This document shows positions 8,607-15,581 of a DNA stretch of 33,187 nt, piece by piece. Position 1 is the stretch's first letter. Each line of letters starts with the position of its first letter. The DNA comes from Myxococcota bacterium (GTDB lineage: Bacteria > Myxococcota_A > Polyangia > Polyangiales > Houyiibacteriaceae). The notes below the pieces were generated by a model. The model saw nothing but the letters and a program-made list of their open reading frames with translations. It was not told where the DNA came from and did no database searches. The stretch lies in NCBI GenBank assembly GCA_020629955.1, contig JAHDCI010000043.1, positions 1 to 33,187 on the forward strand. Reading direction: 5' to 3'. Made by a program: the position numbers and the translations under genes.

Positions 8607-10106
8607 TCAGGTTTCGTCAGCGTCGCTGCTGGCCGCGGGGGGATTCGAGCGAAGCTCTTCTCGATGTTCCTCGATGCGCTCGAGGAAAGGGTGCGCGATG
8701 TCGGGATCGAACTGCGAGCCGCAGCAGCGCTCGATTTCTCCTGTCGCGACCTCGTGCGGAAGCGCCCGGCGATACGCTCGATCCGAAGTCATCGCGTCGT
8801 AGGTATCCGCGACCGAGATGATTCGGGCGATGATCGGGATCTCCTGGGCTTCAAGTCCGAGCGGGTATCCGTGACCGTCCCAGCGCTCGTGGTGGAAATG
8901 CACGCCCGGAATGATCGGGTGCAGGAACGCGATCGGTTCGAGGATATCTTTCCCGTAGCCCGGATGGTGTTTGAACTCGTCGTACTCTGATTCGGAGAGC
9001 TTGCCGGGCTTGTTCAGATTCATGACGCAACCGATCTTGCCGATATCGTGCATCAGTGCGGCTTGTCGGACGATCTCCACCTGAGGCTCGTCCATATCCA
9101 GTTTTCGGGCGATCATCGCCGCGTAGTTTGCGACTCGTTCGCTATGACCTGCCGTATAGCGATCCATCTTGTCGATGGCGCTGGCGAGTCCACGAATGGT
9201 CTGCCGAAATGTTGCTTGCAGATTCTCGTAAAGCTTCGCGTTTTCGATCGCCGCGGAGCCGCGATTGCCGACCATCGACAGGAGCTTTCGCTGCCCTTCG
9301 GTGAAGCGTCGACCATCCGCATATGAGACTGCGACGAGGTACCCCGATACTTCCCCGCGAACCCGCATCTGCGTCGCCATCAAAGAGGCTGGGGAAGGGC
9401 GATCTGCCTGCGTGAGCCACGCTTCGCATTCGCCATCGTGCGTGATCAACTTTTCCTCTTCCGGAAAGTTCTCCGCGAGCGCCTCAATGCGGACCTCGCG
9501 AAGACGCGGAGCGACTCGCTCGCTTTCGCTCTCCCGCGTGGAGTTCAGGCGTTCGTAGAAACCGCCCTCTCCATCCTTCAGATAAATCGCGACCTGGTCG
9601 GCAAGAATCTCGTCGTGCGCCGCGTCGATGACCGTGTCCATTACTTGGTCGAGCGAGAGGCTCGTCGCGATCGCTTCGCTAACTTTGTAGAGCGATAGCG
9701 CCTCTTTGAGGCGGAGGTTCTCCGACTTTAACCTCTGCTGCTCCAGGGCGCGGCGGATCGTCTGAACGACCTCTTCCATCTTGAATGGCTTCAGGATGTA
9801 ATCGTAGGCGCCTTGCTTCATCGCATGGATTGCCGTCTCGACGGTGCCGAATCCCGTCATGATCACGGTCACGACGTTGGGGGTATTCTCCTGGATCGCG
9901 CCGAGCAGTTCGAGGCCACCCATATTCGGCATTTTCAGGTCGCTCAGAACGAGGTCGTAGGGAGCGCGAGAGAGCTCTCCAATCGCCTCTCGGCCGTCGG
10001 CCGCCGTTCGAACGTGAAACCCCTCCATCGAGAGGAAGTCCGCGAGGACCTCTCGGATCAACTGCTCATCATCGGCGACGAGGATTCGCGGCGCGTCCGT
10101 GTCCAT
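8607..10106 (-). CDS. Response regulator REC-GAF-HD-GYP, predicted c-di-GMP phosphodiesterase
   Basis: 499 residues in three parts. Residues 7-120 are a receiver domain with acidic pocket D12-D13, phosphoacceptor D56, T84 and K106, all intact. A coiled segment (120-140) leads to a GAF-like domain (about 140-300). Residues about 318-480 are an HD-GYP domain with HDIGK (H353-D354), the HH pair at 405-406 and GYP at 413-415, so catalysis is expected: hydrolysis of cyclic di-GMP to pGpG/GMP with two or three metal ions. Phosphorylation by an unlinked histidine kinase likely controls it. The ATG at 10104-10106 is preceded by GAGGTGG at suitable distance. It stands on the opposite strand from, and about 1.4 kb away from, a GGDEF cyclase gene. 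Confidence 0.92.
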   Translation of the reverse strand: MDTDAPRILVADDEQLIREVLADFLSMEGFHVRTAADGREAIGELSRAPYDLVLSDLKMPNMGGLELLGAIQENTPNVVTVIMTGFGTVETAIHAMKQGAYDYILKPFKMEEVVQTIRRALEQQRLKSENLRLKEALSLYKVSEAIATSLSLDQVMDTVIDAAHDEILADQVAIYLKDGEGGFYERLNSTRESESERVAPRLREVRIEALAENFPEEEKLITHDGECEAWLTQADRPSPASLMATQMRVRGEVSGYLVAVSYADGRRFTEGQRKLLSMVGNRGSAAIENAKLYENLQATFRQTIRGLASAIDKMDRYTAGHSERVANYAAMIARKLDMDEPQVEIVRQAALMHDIGKIGCVMNLNKPGKLSESEYDEFKHHPGYGKDILEPIAFLHPIIPGVHFHHERWDGHGYPLGLEAQEIPIIARIISVADTYDAMTSDRAYRRALPHEVATGEIERCCGSQFDPDIAHPFLERIEEHREELRSNPPAASSDADET

Positions 10107-10627
10107 CTCAGCGCCACCTCGGGCACGTATGTTTCTGGGACGCCATCATGGGCCCCTTGGGTGCGTCGATCTGTTGGAAATAGAAGGAGTTCATCGTGAG
10201 GGCGAGACGCGCGTTCGGTCGCGTCCCGTGAGCGATATCAGGTGATTTGAATCGCTGCGGCTGTCAACCCCATGGACCAAGGATTTCCTGAAGAACATGC
10301 GGCCATCTACCCTTGATGGAACCTGATCCTGAGATCGAATACAAGCGCTCTTAGCGGCCCAACGGAGACTGCTTGACGAGGCTCTCCGCGCTGCCTTCGG
10401 GGGATGCCTTCGCCTGCTGCCCATACGAGGGAGAGGTGCGGAACAAAACGATGCCCTGCTTCGCGTGTCGCCCGATGTCGAGATTTTTCGCCCTGTCGGT
10501 ACACACTTCGTTGGGCCCCTGCGGCGAGATTGCAGTACCTTTCCGGCGTGGTGAATTTTTCTCAGGGGTTGCTTCTCGCGTCGCTTGGCGGCGAGCGTTC
10601 GGGCAGGCTCAGCGGGAGAATCCGCGC
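10107..10627. other. 520-base divergent intergenic region
   Basis: This stretch separates the HD-GYP and CPBP genes and must hold their promoters. The CPBP frame stays open upstream to about 10373, but that part (Cys-rich, no start with a good ribosome site) does not look like the protein family. A hairpin with arms GACGCG at 10206-10211 and CGCGTC at 10220-10225 is present, without a T-run. No convincing promoter pair, RNA gene or small gene was recognised. Confidence 0.5.
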
Positions 10628-11242
10628 GTGAACCGAGGAGCCACAGCTGGATTGATCTACCTCCTAACGATAGGCGTCGCCCTCGTTTGGGGAGCTTGGG
10701 CGGAGGTCGACCTTCTTTGCCGGCCGGGCCTTTGGGCGTTTCCTCGACCCGTCTCTTTGGCGTGTGCGGTGGCGCTCGGCCTGGCGTATGCGTTTCTAAT
10801 CGTTCGCATCACGCGTCTCTTGGTGAAGCGCTCGCGCTGGGCACTTCGGCTACACCGAACATTTCGGGAGTTACTCTATCCTTTGAACGGCGCCGCGATC
10901 GCAGGTCTCGCGATTGCGAGCGGCGTTGCCGAGGAACTCCTCTTCCGCGGCGCGATGCAGGGGAGCCTTGGCTGGGCCCTCACGACGATCTTCTTTGGAA
11001 TCGCGCACGTACCGCCCAGTCGCTCGCTTATCCCTTGGACTCTCTCCGCCCTCGTTGTCGGTGCTGGTTTTGGTGCGCTCTATCTCGTGACCGGGGAGCT
11101 TCTCGCACCGGTCGTTGCGCACGTGGTCATCAACCACGAGAACCTACATTTTCTCATGGGCTATGATCCGGATGCCGGTTCTGCGTCTCGTTCCAATCCC
11201 GGTCTTGTCGGAATGCGGGCGACGCGAAGCGCGGAACGCTAA
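10628..11242 (+). CDS. CPBP-family intramembrane metalloprotease (CAAX/Abi type)
   Basis: With the GTG at 10628 (preceded by GGGAGA at 8 bases) the product has 204 residues and about six membrane helices. The three signature motifs are present in order: EELLFR (E102, E103, R107), FFGIAH (F122/F123, H127) and HVVIN (H165, N169), which form the metal site of the Rce1-like fold in the inner membrane. Members cleave membrane-embedded or lipid-linked peptides, or act as bacteriocin self-protection proteins; the substrate here is unknown. A longer reading from 10373 is open but adds about 85 residues that match nothing in the family, so I reject it. The following 190 bases contain a promoter for the next gene, so this is probably a single-gene transcript. 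Confidence 0.82.
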   Translation: MNRGATAGLIYLLTIGVALVWGAWAEVDLLCRPGLWAFPRPVSLACAVALGLAYAFLIVRITRLLVKRSRWALRLHRTFRELLYPLNGAAIAGLAIASGVAEELLFRGAMQGSLGWALTTIFFGIAHVPPSRSLIPWTLSALVVGAGFGALYLVTGELLAPVVAHVVINHENLHFLMGYDPDAGSASRSNPGLVGMRATRSAER

Positions 11243-11402
11243 ATCCAAGCGCCAACGATCCGCCCTGCGTGATGTTTTGCGAAAAACGGATCCCATGGAG
11301 GCATCTCTTCGAATTCGTCGCGATCGTCGGGAAATTCACCTAAATGGGCGAGATGTTTCAACCTTGAGAGTCGCGGGTTTCGATTTTGTTCATGCGAGAC
11401 GG

Positions 11403-11432
11403 TTGACGTTCATAGAGAAAATTCCCTACCCT
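11403..11432 (+). promoter_or_regulatory. Candidate sigma-70 promoter for the FHA-GGDEF gene
   Basis: TTGACG at 11403-11408 and TACCCT at 11427-11432 are separated by 18 bases. Transcription would begin near 11440 and give a short leader of about 28 bases that carries AGGAAG six bases before the TTG at 11468. The agreement of promoter, ribosome site and start supports all three, although the -10 element is imperfect. Confidence 0.5.
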
Positions 11433-11467
11433 TGGGGAGAGAAGAGATTTCTCCCAGGAAGCTCTCG

Positions 11468-12355
11468 TTGGATTCAGATATCAAAACACGGGTCACCCCC
11501 CTTGAAGAGCTCAAGCTCCCGCGAAAAGCGGGGCTTGACTGCATGGTCGTGATCTATTCGTCAGACGCGCGAGAACTTGGGAAACGCTACATCCTCGGCC
11601 CGGACCCGGTGCTGTTGGGGCGCGGAAGCGAGAATACGATCGTTCTTGAGAACGACACGATCTCGCGGAGCCATTGCAAAATCGAAAAACGGCGCGGCGG
11701 CTACTACGTCAGCGATCTGAACTCGACCAACGGTACCTACGTCAACGACGAACCCGTCGACGACTATCAGCTTCGCCGGGGTGACCAAGTGAAGGTGGGT
11801 GACACCATCTTTAAGTTCCTCAGTGGTTCCGATATGGAAGCGCAGTATCACGAGACCATCTATCGGATGACGATTGTCGATGGTCTTACCGGGGTGAACA
11901 ACAAACGCTTCTTGATCGAAGCGCTCGAACGAGAGATCCCGCGAGCACGGCGTCATGAACGGCCGCTCTCGCTGGTCATGTTTGATATCGATCACTTCAA
12001 GCAGATCAACGATACCTTCGGTCATCTCGCTGGGGACTACGTTCTCAAAGAGATGGCGCAGCTCATCAAGAGCCGCCTCCGCTCGGACGCAGACGTTCTT
12101 GGGCGTTATGGCGGCGAGGAGTTTGCAGTCGTTCTCCCCGAGACCGACCTCCGCGGCGGTGCTCATATCGCAGAACAGATGCGCGCGCTTGTCGCCGATC
12201 ACCCGTTCCGATTTGAAGGCGAACAAATCCACGTTTCCGTTTCGCTCGGCGTTGCTCAACTCGCGGACGGCTGGGAAGTCGCGAACTTCATCAAGCACGC
12301 GGATGAGCGCCTCTACGCTGCGAAGCGTGAGGGTCGAAACCGCGTCTGCTACTGA
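11468..12355 (+). CDS. FHA-GGDEF protein, predicted diguanylate cyclase
   Basis: 295 residues from a TTG at 11468 (AGGAAG six bases upstream); a TTG at 11432 is in frame but lies inside the proposed promoter. Residues about 25-110 are a forkhead-associated domain with LLGRGSENTIVL, the phosphothreonine-contacting SRSH, and NSTNGTYVND. A short linker leads to the GGDEF domain (about 125-293) with DGLTGVNNKRFL, FDIDHFKQIND and the active-site loop GGEEF (215-219), so synthesis of cyclic di-GMP from two GTP is expected. The inhibitory I-site is not conserved: the position nine residues before the loop is Ser instead of the Arg of RxxD. Control is probably through phosphoprotein binding by the FHA domain, for example downstream of a Ser/Thr kinase. 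It precedes the macro-domain gene by 13 bases. Confidence 0.9.
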   Translation: MDSDIKTRVTPLEELKLPRKAGLDCMVVIYSSDARELGKRYILGPDPVLLGRGSENTIVLENDTISRSHCKIEKRRGGYYVSDLNSTNGTYVNDEPVDDYQLRRGDQVKVGDTIFKFLSGSDMEAQYHETIYRMTIVDGLTGVNNKRFLIEALEREIPRARRHERPLSLVMFDIDHFKQINDTFGHLAGDYVLKEMAQLIKSRLRSDADVLGRYGGEEFAVVLPETDLRGGAHIAEQMRALVADHPFRFEGEQIHVSVSLGVAQLADGWEVANFIKHADERLYAAKREGRNRVCY

Positions 12356-12368
12356 CGCCGCGGCATCG

Positions 12369-12962
12369 ATGGGGGAAGGCACGTTACGCGTCTCGGTGAG
12401 CGAGGCGAGCATCGCCGGATTGCCTGTTTGGGTCGACGGACTCGTCAACGCCGGAAACCCTCATCTTGGTCTCGGCTCTGGGGTGAGCGGGGCGATCGCT
12501 CGGGCGTGCGGGGGATTGCGCTTTCAGAAGCTCGTGCGCGAAGCGCTTGAAGATGAGTTTGGGGAGCCGCTTACGGACCAAGACTGCCTGTCCACGAGTG
12601 CGGGCGATTTTCCAGGTGCGCGCTGGGTACTTCATGTCGCTGCGGTAGACTACAAGTTTCCAGATCCCAGGACGGGAAGGGCGTCGAGTGCAGCGAGGGT
12701 TCGCGCGTGCTTTGGCGCCGTCTTGGAAGAAGTTTCCTACCTGAGGCGCGAACATCGCCTCGATTCCTTCGACCTCGCGACTCCACTCCTCGGAGCCGGT
12801 CATGGTGGGCTTCGGGTCGAGGAATCTGCTGAGGCGATTGTCGGGGCACTCGAACGCTGCTCATCGACAGATTCGCTCACGTCACTTCGATTTTGCTGTC
12901 CAGAGCCCGCGGTCGCTGCAGCAACGAGAGGGTTCCTCCGCGCACGAGGCTGGCTCGGATAG
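12369..12962 (+). CDS. Macro-domain protein (ADP-ribose-type ligand binding)
   Basis: 197 residues from the ATG at 12369. The macro fold signatures appear in order: VDGLVNAGNPHLGLGSGVSGAI (about 22-43; the usual form is V-D-A-I-V-N-A-A-N followed by GxGVxGAI), then STSAGDFPGARWVLHVAA, then DLATPLLGAGHGGLRVEESAEAI. Such domains bind or hydrolyse ADP-ribose, O-acetyl-ADP-ribose or related nucleotides in the cytoplasm. The gene begins 13 bases after the FHA-GGDEF stop and has no clear ribosome site of its own. An in-frame GTG at 12327 would overlap the upstream gene. Translational coupling to the cyclase gene is therefore likely. Which of binding, hydrolase or signalling function applies is open. 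Confidence 0.78.
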   Translation: MGEGTLRVSVSEASIAGLPVWVDGLVNAGNPHLGLGSGVSGAIARACGGLRFQKLVREALEDEFGEPLTDQDCLSTSAGDFPGARWVLHVAAVDYKFPDPRTGRASSAARVRACFGAVLEEVSYLRREHRLDSFDLATPLLGAGHGGLRVEESAEAIVGALERCSSTDSLTSLRFCCPEPAVAAATRGFLRARGWLG

Positions 12963-12964
12963 AG

Positions 12965-13996
12965 CTACGGATTTTCAATCCAGCTTCCCGATGGGAATGG
13001 GTCCCAAAAGCTCCCTTCATTGTCCGGATAATAGACAGAATCGAACCCCGCCTCATCGGCCGCATTCTTCATGCCGATAGCCTTCTCCCGGGACGAGGTG
13101 ATGAGATAGACTTTTTCGAGTGGAAGACCTTTGGGCAGAAATCCCTCCGCTTTCCACTGTTTCAGCTTGTTCCATTTCTTGGTGTCACTGAGGTGTCCGT
13201 CGAAATCTAAAAATGTTTGATACGCCGCGTGGGTAGATGCGGAATAGAAGGTAACGTCGCGGCCTTTCTCGGCATCATGCAGAAAGATACGCTCATCTCC
13301 GAGTTTATTATAACCGTCTAAAATCGGAGGTTCGATAATGCGATTGATCCATCGACGGTGCGTCTCTGACGCCTTCCGCCAGGCTTCTTTGCTCAGGAGT
13401 TCTTTAACCCATATCACGATGAGATACTTGTCTATCTCTACAGTTCTTTCGACAGCCGCATCATTCGGCAGTGGGCTTTCACAAATTCTGCGAAAAGCAG
13501 TCTCCCGTTCCATGAAGTGAAGATTGATGTTCTTCGGCGTAAAGACGTTGATCGCGTAGTCGCAGAAAAAGGCACCGGTTTCCTTCGGCGGCTTCAGTCT
13601 TGGAAAATTCAGTGATTCATTCTCTAGACCACAGCAATCGAGTAGCTCATAGTCACAGTCATTCGATTCGAGAAGTTCTTCAAAGAATGAAGTCACGTTC
13701 GATATAAATGCTGTCGGTGTTGCGATGTCAGCGTCGTTGTACCGGACCTTTACGGTGAGTATTGAATCTAGAAAATAAGCTCTGAGAAATCTCTCCTCTG
13801 AGCTCGTTTCAAATTCTATGCAGTGATTCGACTTCAACGATTCGTAGACGTCCTCTGGTTGTGCCTCGTTTTCCTCATGTCTTAGACCGCTCAACCACAG
13901 GTGGTGATTCTTTAAGAGGTTCATGATCGAATGGACTGATTTTTCGTGGTTTTTTGAATCAAAAACCTTCACCCCGAAACGAATAGCGAGCTTCAT
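12965..13996 (-). CDS. Unrecognised 343-residue protein in an AT-rich patch
   Basis: I do not recognise the family. The protein has no signal peptide or membrane helix, is rich in charged and aromatic residues with several Cys (DCDYELLDCCGLE near 112-125), and ends with an alternating strand/helix segment (KVYLITSSREKAIGMKNAADEAGFDSVYYPD). The start is firm: ATG at 13994-13996 preceded by GAGGAT at 7 bases, and ATGA-overlapped by a short upstream reading frame. Codon use favours A/T at third positions more than all neighbours, with many Asn, Lys, Ile and Phe codons, so recent acquisition is likely. An immunity-like or defence-linked cytoplasmic protein would suit such a setting, but nothing in the sequence proves that. 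It converges on the macro-domain gene with 2 bases between them. Confidence 0.7.
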   Translation of the reverse strand: MKLAIRFGVKVFDSKNHEKSVHSIMNLLKNHHLWLSGLRHEENEAQPEDVYESLKSNHCIEFETSSEERFLRAYFLDSILTVKVRYNDADIATPTAFISNVTSFFEELLESNDCDYELLDCCGLENESLNFPRLKPPKETGAFFCDYAINVFTPKNINLHFMERETAFRRICESPLPNDAAVERTVEIDKYLIVIWVKELLSKEAWRKASETHRRWINRIIEPPILDGYNKLGDERIFLHDAEKGRDVTFYSASTHAAYQTFLDFDGHLSDTKKWNKLKQWKAEGFLPKGLPLEKVYLITSSREKAIGMKNAADEAGFDSVYYPDNEGSFWDPFPSGSWIENP

Positions 13997-14130
13997 ATCG
14001 GCAATCCTCTCTGCTTGATGGTTTTGTCATGCGTTCCCGGCATGTGTTCCAAATGCAGAACGAGATACGGCCGCGAGAACGTTGCCTGAACGTATCGCCA
14101 AAGCGCGTCTACGATGAGATTCCGATTGCG
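13993..14130 (-). pseudogene. Possible C-terminal remnant of a gene upstream of the 343-residue protein
   Basis: One minus-strand frame runs 45 codons from an in-frame TGA at 14131-14133 and ends with a TGA that overlaps the next ATG as ATGA, the usual arrangement of co-translated genes. Its readable core is VDALWRYVQATFSRPYLVL followed by HLEHMPGTHDKTIKQRGLPI. The only ATG (14041-14043) would leave 16 residues, so the rest would have been lost or frameshifted. Other frames in 14131-14300 are also open over 60-70 codons, which weakens any single choice. It could be the worn end of a toxin or other partner of the downstream protein, or a leader peptide, or chance. Confidence 0.3.
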
Positions 14131-14339
14131 TCAAATCGCCTCGGTGCTTCGTGATGGACGTACCGGCGGCCTCCGTGGACCCTCTTGAAACAGAACCTTC
14201 GCATATGCCGAACGAGAAGCGTCCGCACAGGAACTACGAGCAATCGACTCGAATCCAAGAGCAGGCCACGCTCGATAGGACATGAATGAGGCAGCGCGCA
14301 TGGATCAACCTTTGGTGATCACACGCGAACCGTCATCGG
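14131..14339. other. Gene-free stretch beside the accessory patch
   Basis: Together with the remnant above, this makes about 340 bases without a clear gene. Two minus-strand frames are open across most of it (one ending at a TAG near 14112, another ending near 14031), neither with a ribosome site. It may be decayed coding sequence from the same insertion. No repeats or RNA gene were recognised. Confidence 0.4.
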
Positions 14340-14525
14340 TTACCGGTTTAAGAGTTCTTTGATGGTCGCTTGAAGCTTCGCTTCGAGAGCAGGATCGTCG
14401 GTCTCTTCGGTGATGTCCTCGGGGATGATCCCGAGCTTCAGGATGAGCCGCGCCATCCCGAAGCGTTCTCGCATACCAAGTTCCCGCCGGAAGTTCACCA
14501 GCATCGTATGCGCGCGGCCTTTCAC
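14340..14525 (-). CDS. Small 61-residue protein coupled to the GAF gene
   Basis: The GTG at 14523-14525 overlaps the TGA of the GAF gene (GTGA), so translation is expected to be coupled. The product is basic at its N-terminus and acidic toward the middle, with a predicted helical pattern (LVNFRRELGMRERFGMARLI, then EETDDPALEAKLQATIKELL). It has no membrane segment and I do not recognise a family. The tight overlap makes a role together with the GAF protein probable, for example as a partner or regulator. It is one of the shortest genes here, but the overlap and the clean stop support it. Confidence 0.55.
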   Translation of the reverse strand: MKGRAHTMLVNFRRELGMRERFGMARLILKLGIIPEDITEETDDPALEAKLQATIKELLNR

Positions 14526-15253
14526 TTTTCGGCTTCACTCTCTGCAGCGATCCGAAGGCGGCGAACACGGGTCTGAAGGTCCGGTAGGAGCAGGCCGAGT
14601 TCCGAAAGGACGCCCAATGCCTGAATCGCTTCCTCTGGACTGAGGTTCTTTGCGACGACCGATTCAGCGACACGGAAGATTGGTCCCAGCTCGAAGAGAG
14701 CGCGGTCGATCACCGCGAGTTCACTCGCCATGTTCAGGGGCTCCGCTGTCGCGTCCTGAATCTCGGCGTCGCGCAGCTCGAGCAGACGTTTTACCACTGC
14801 GGACGCGCGGCTCTGCAGTCCTTCCCGATCTGTTTCAGAGAACGTCCGAGGTGCGCCGTCCAGAATACAGAGGCTTCCCAAGACTTCGCCGCCGACTCGA
14901 AGAGGCACGCCGAGATACGCGCGAACCGAAAACTCTTGAACCAATCGTTGCGGTAAGTCGGAACGAAGCTCTGCATCTTCCACTTCGAGCGGCGCGTCGT
15001 TTTGGACAACAAACTGGCAGAACGAATCGCACCTCGACGTGGCCTGCGCGACTTCCAGATTCGGAGGTAGACCGTGCTGTGCGCGAAAGAACTGCGTGCT
15101 GCCCATGACGAGGGAGACGAGAGCGATCGGTGCCCCGGCCGATTCGGCGCACTCGCGGACAATGCTTTGTAAGATTTCGTCCGGTTCGTTCGAGAGGAGC
15201 AACCCCCGAAAGGACGATAGCCTTGCTTCGTTATCCAGTTCTCTTTTTGTCAC
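14522..15253 (-). CDS. GAF-domain sensor protein
   Basis: 243 residues from a GTG at 15251-15253 with GAGGGG five bases upstream. About residues 10-165 form a GAF domain of the type common next to histidine kinases and cyclases: LQSIVRECAESAGAPIALVSL, SRCDSFCQFVV, the RAYLGVPLRVGGEVLGSLCI strand pair, then FSETDREGL. Such domains bind small ligands, chromophores or nucleotides and dimerise. The C-terminal 75 residues are helical, without an output enzyme domain, so the protein is a stand-alone sensor or adaptor in the cytoplasm. C74 and C78 in the loop could bind a metal or chromophore, but this is speculative. It overlaps the following small gene. Confidence 0.8.
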   Translation of the reverse strand: MTKRELDNEARLSSFRGLLLSNEPDEILQSIVRECAESAGAPIALVSLVMGSTQFFRAQHGLPPNLEVAQATSRCDSFCQFVVQNDAPLEVEDAELRSDLPQRLVQEFSVRAYLGVPLRVGGEVLGSLCILDGAPRTFSETDREGLQSRASAVVKRLLELRDAEIQDATAEPLNMASELAVIDRALFELGPIFRVAESVVAKNLSPEEAIQALGVLSELGLLLPDLQTRVRRLRIAAESEAEK

Positions 15254-15581
15254 GTCGACCCCTCGGCGTTCTCTCTTCGAAACTCTCCCACAGCGAGAGC
15301 ACTATAGGACTGTATCCGTTCCGGTTCCCACTGTCTTGAGAGAGGGGCAATAATTCGACATTCAGTCGTAGAAGTTTCCGGTGAGGCGGCTCGGAACGAG
15401 AAATCGAACGAAATCGTTTATGCTTTGCGGAATGAATCCATTGGTTTAACGGGTTCTCGTTGCTCCCTTTTTTCGGTGCGATGCATCTCGTTATGTGAGT
15501 CGACAAAGCAATTTGTACTTACGATTAAATAACTTACGTTTGAAATGTGCTTGGCGTAACCCAAATGAGTGAGAACTTCTG
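15254..15581. other. AT-richer intergenic region upstream of the GAF gene
   Basis: 328 bases between the barrel gene and the GAF gene, both on the minus strand, with clearly lower GC than the flanks. On the minus strand TATAGT (15301-15306) lies 47 bases before the GTG start and could be the -10 element of the GAF gene; no good -35 fits at 16-18 bases. I see no intrinsic terminator for the barrel gene and no small gene. Confidence 0.45.

Noticed and set aside
10196-10231. A short GTG frame of 11 codons after GGAG, as a leader peptide
   Set aside because: Too short, no run of regulatory codons and no following gene on that strand within 400 bases.
10373-10627. An 85-residue N-terminal extension of the CPBP protease
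   Set aside because: No signal, helix or family similarity, whereas the GTG at 10628 has a good ribosome site just before the first membrane helix.
13060-13250. A HAD-phosphatase-like DFDGH motif in the 343-residue protein
   Set aside because: It lacks the DxDxT nucleophile arrangement and sits near the C-terminus, so it is likely chance.
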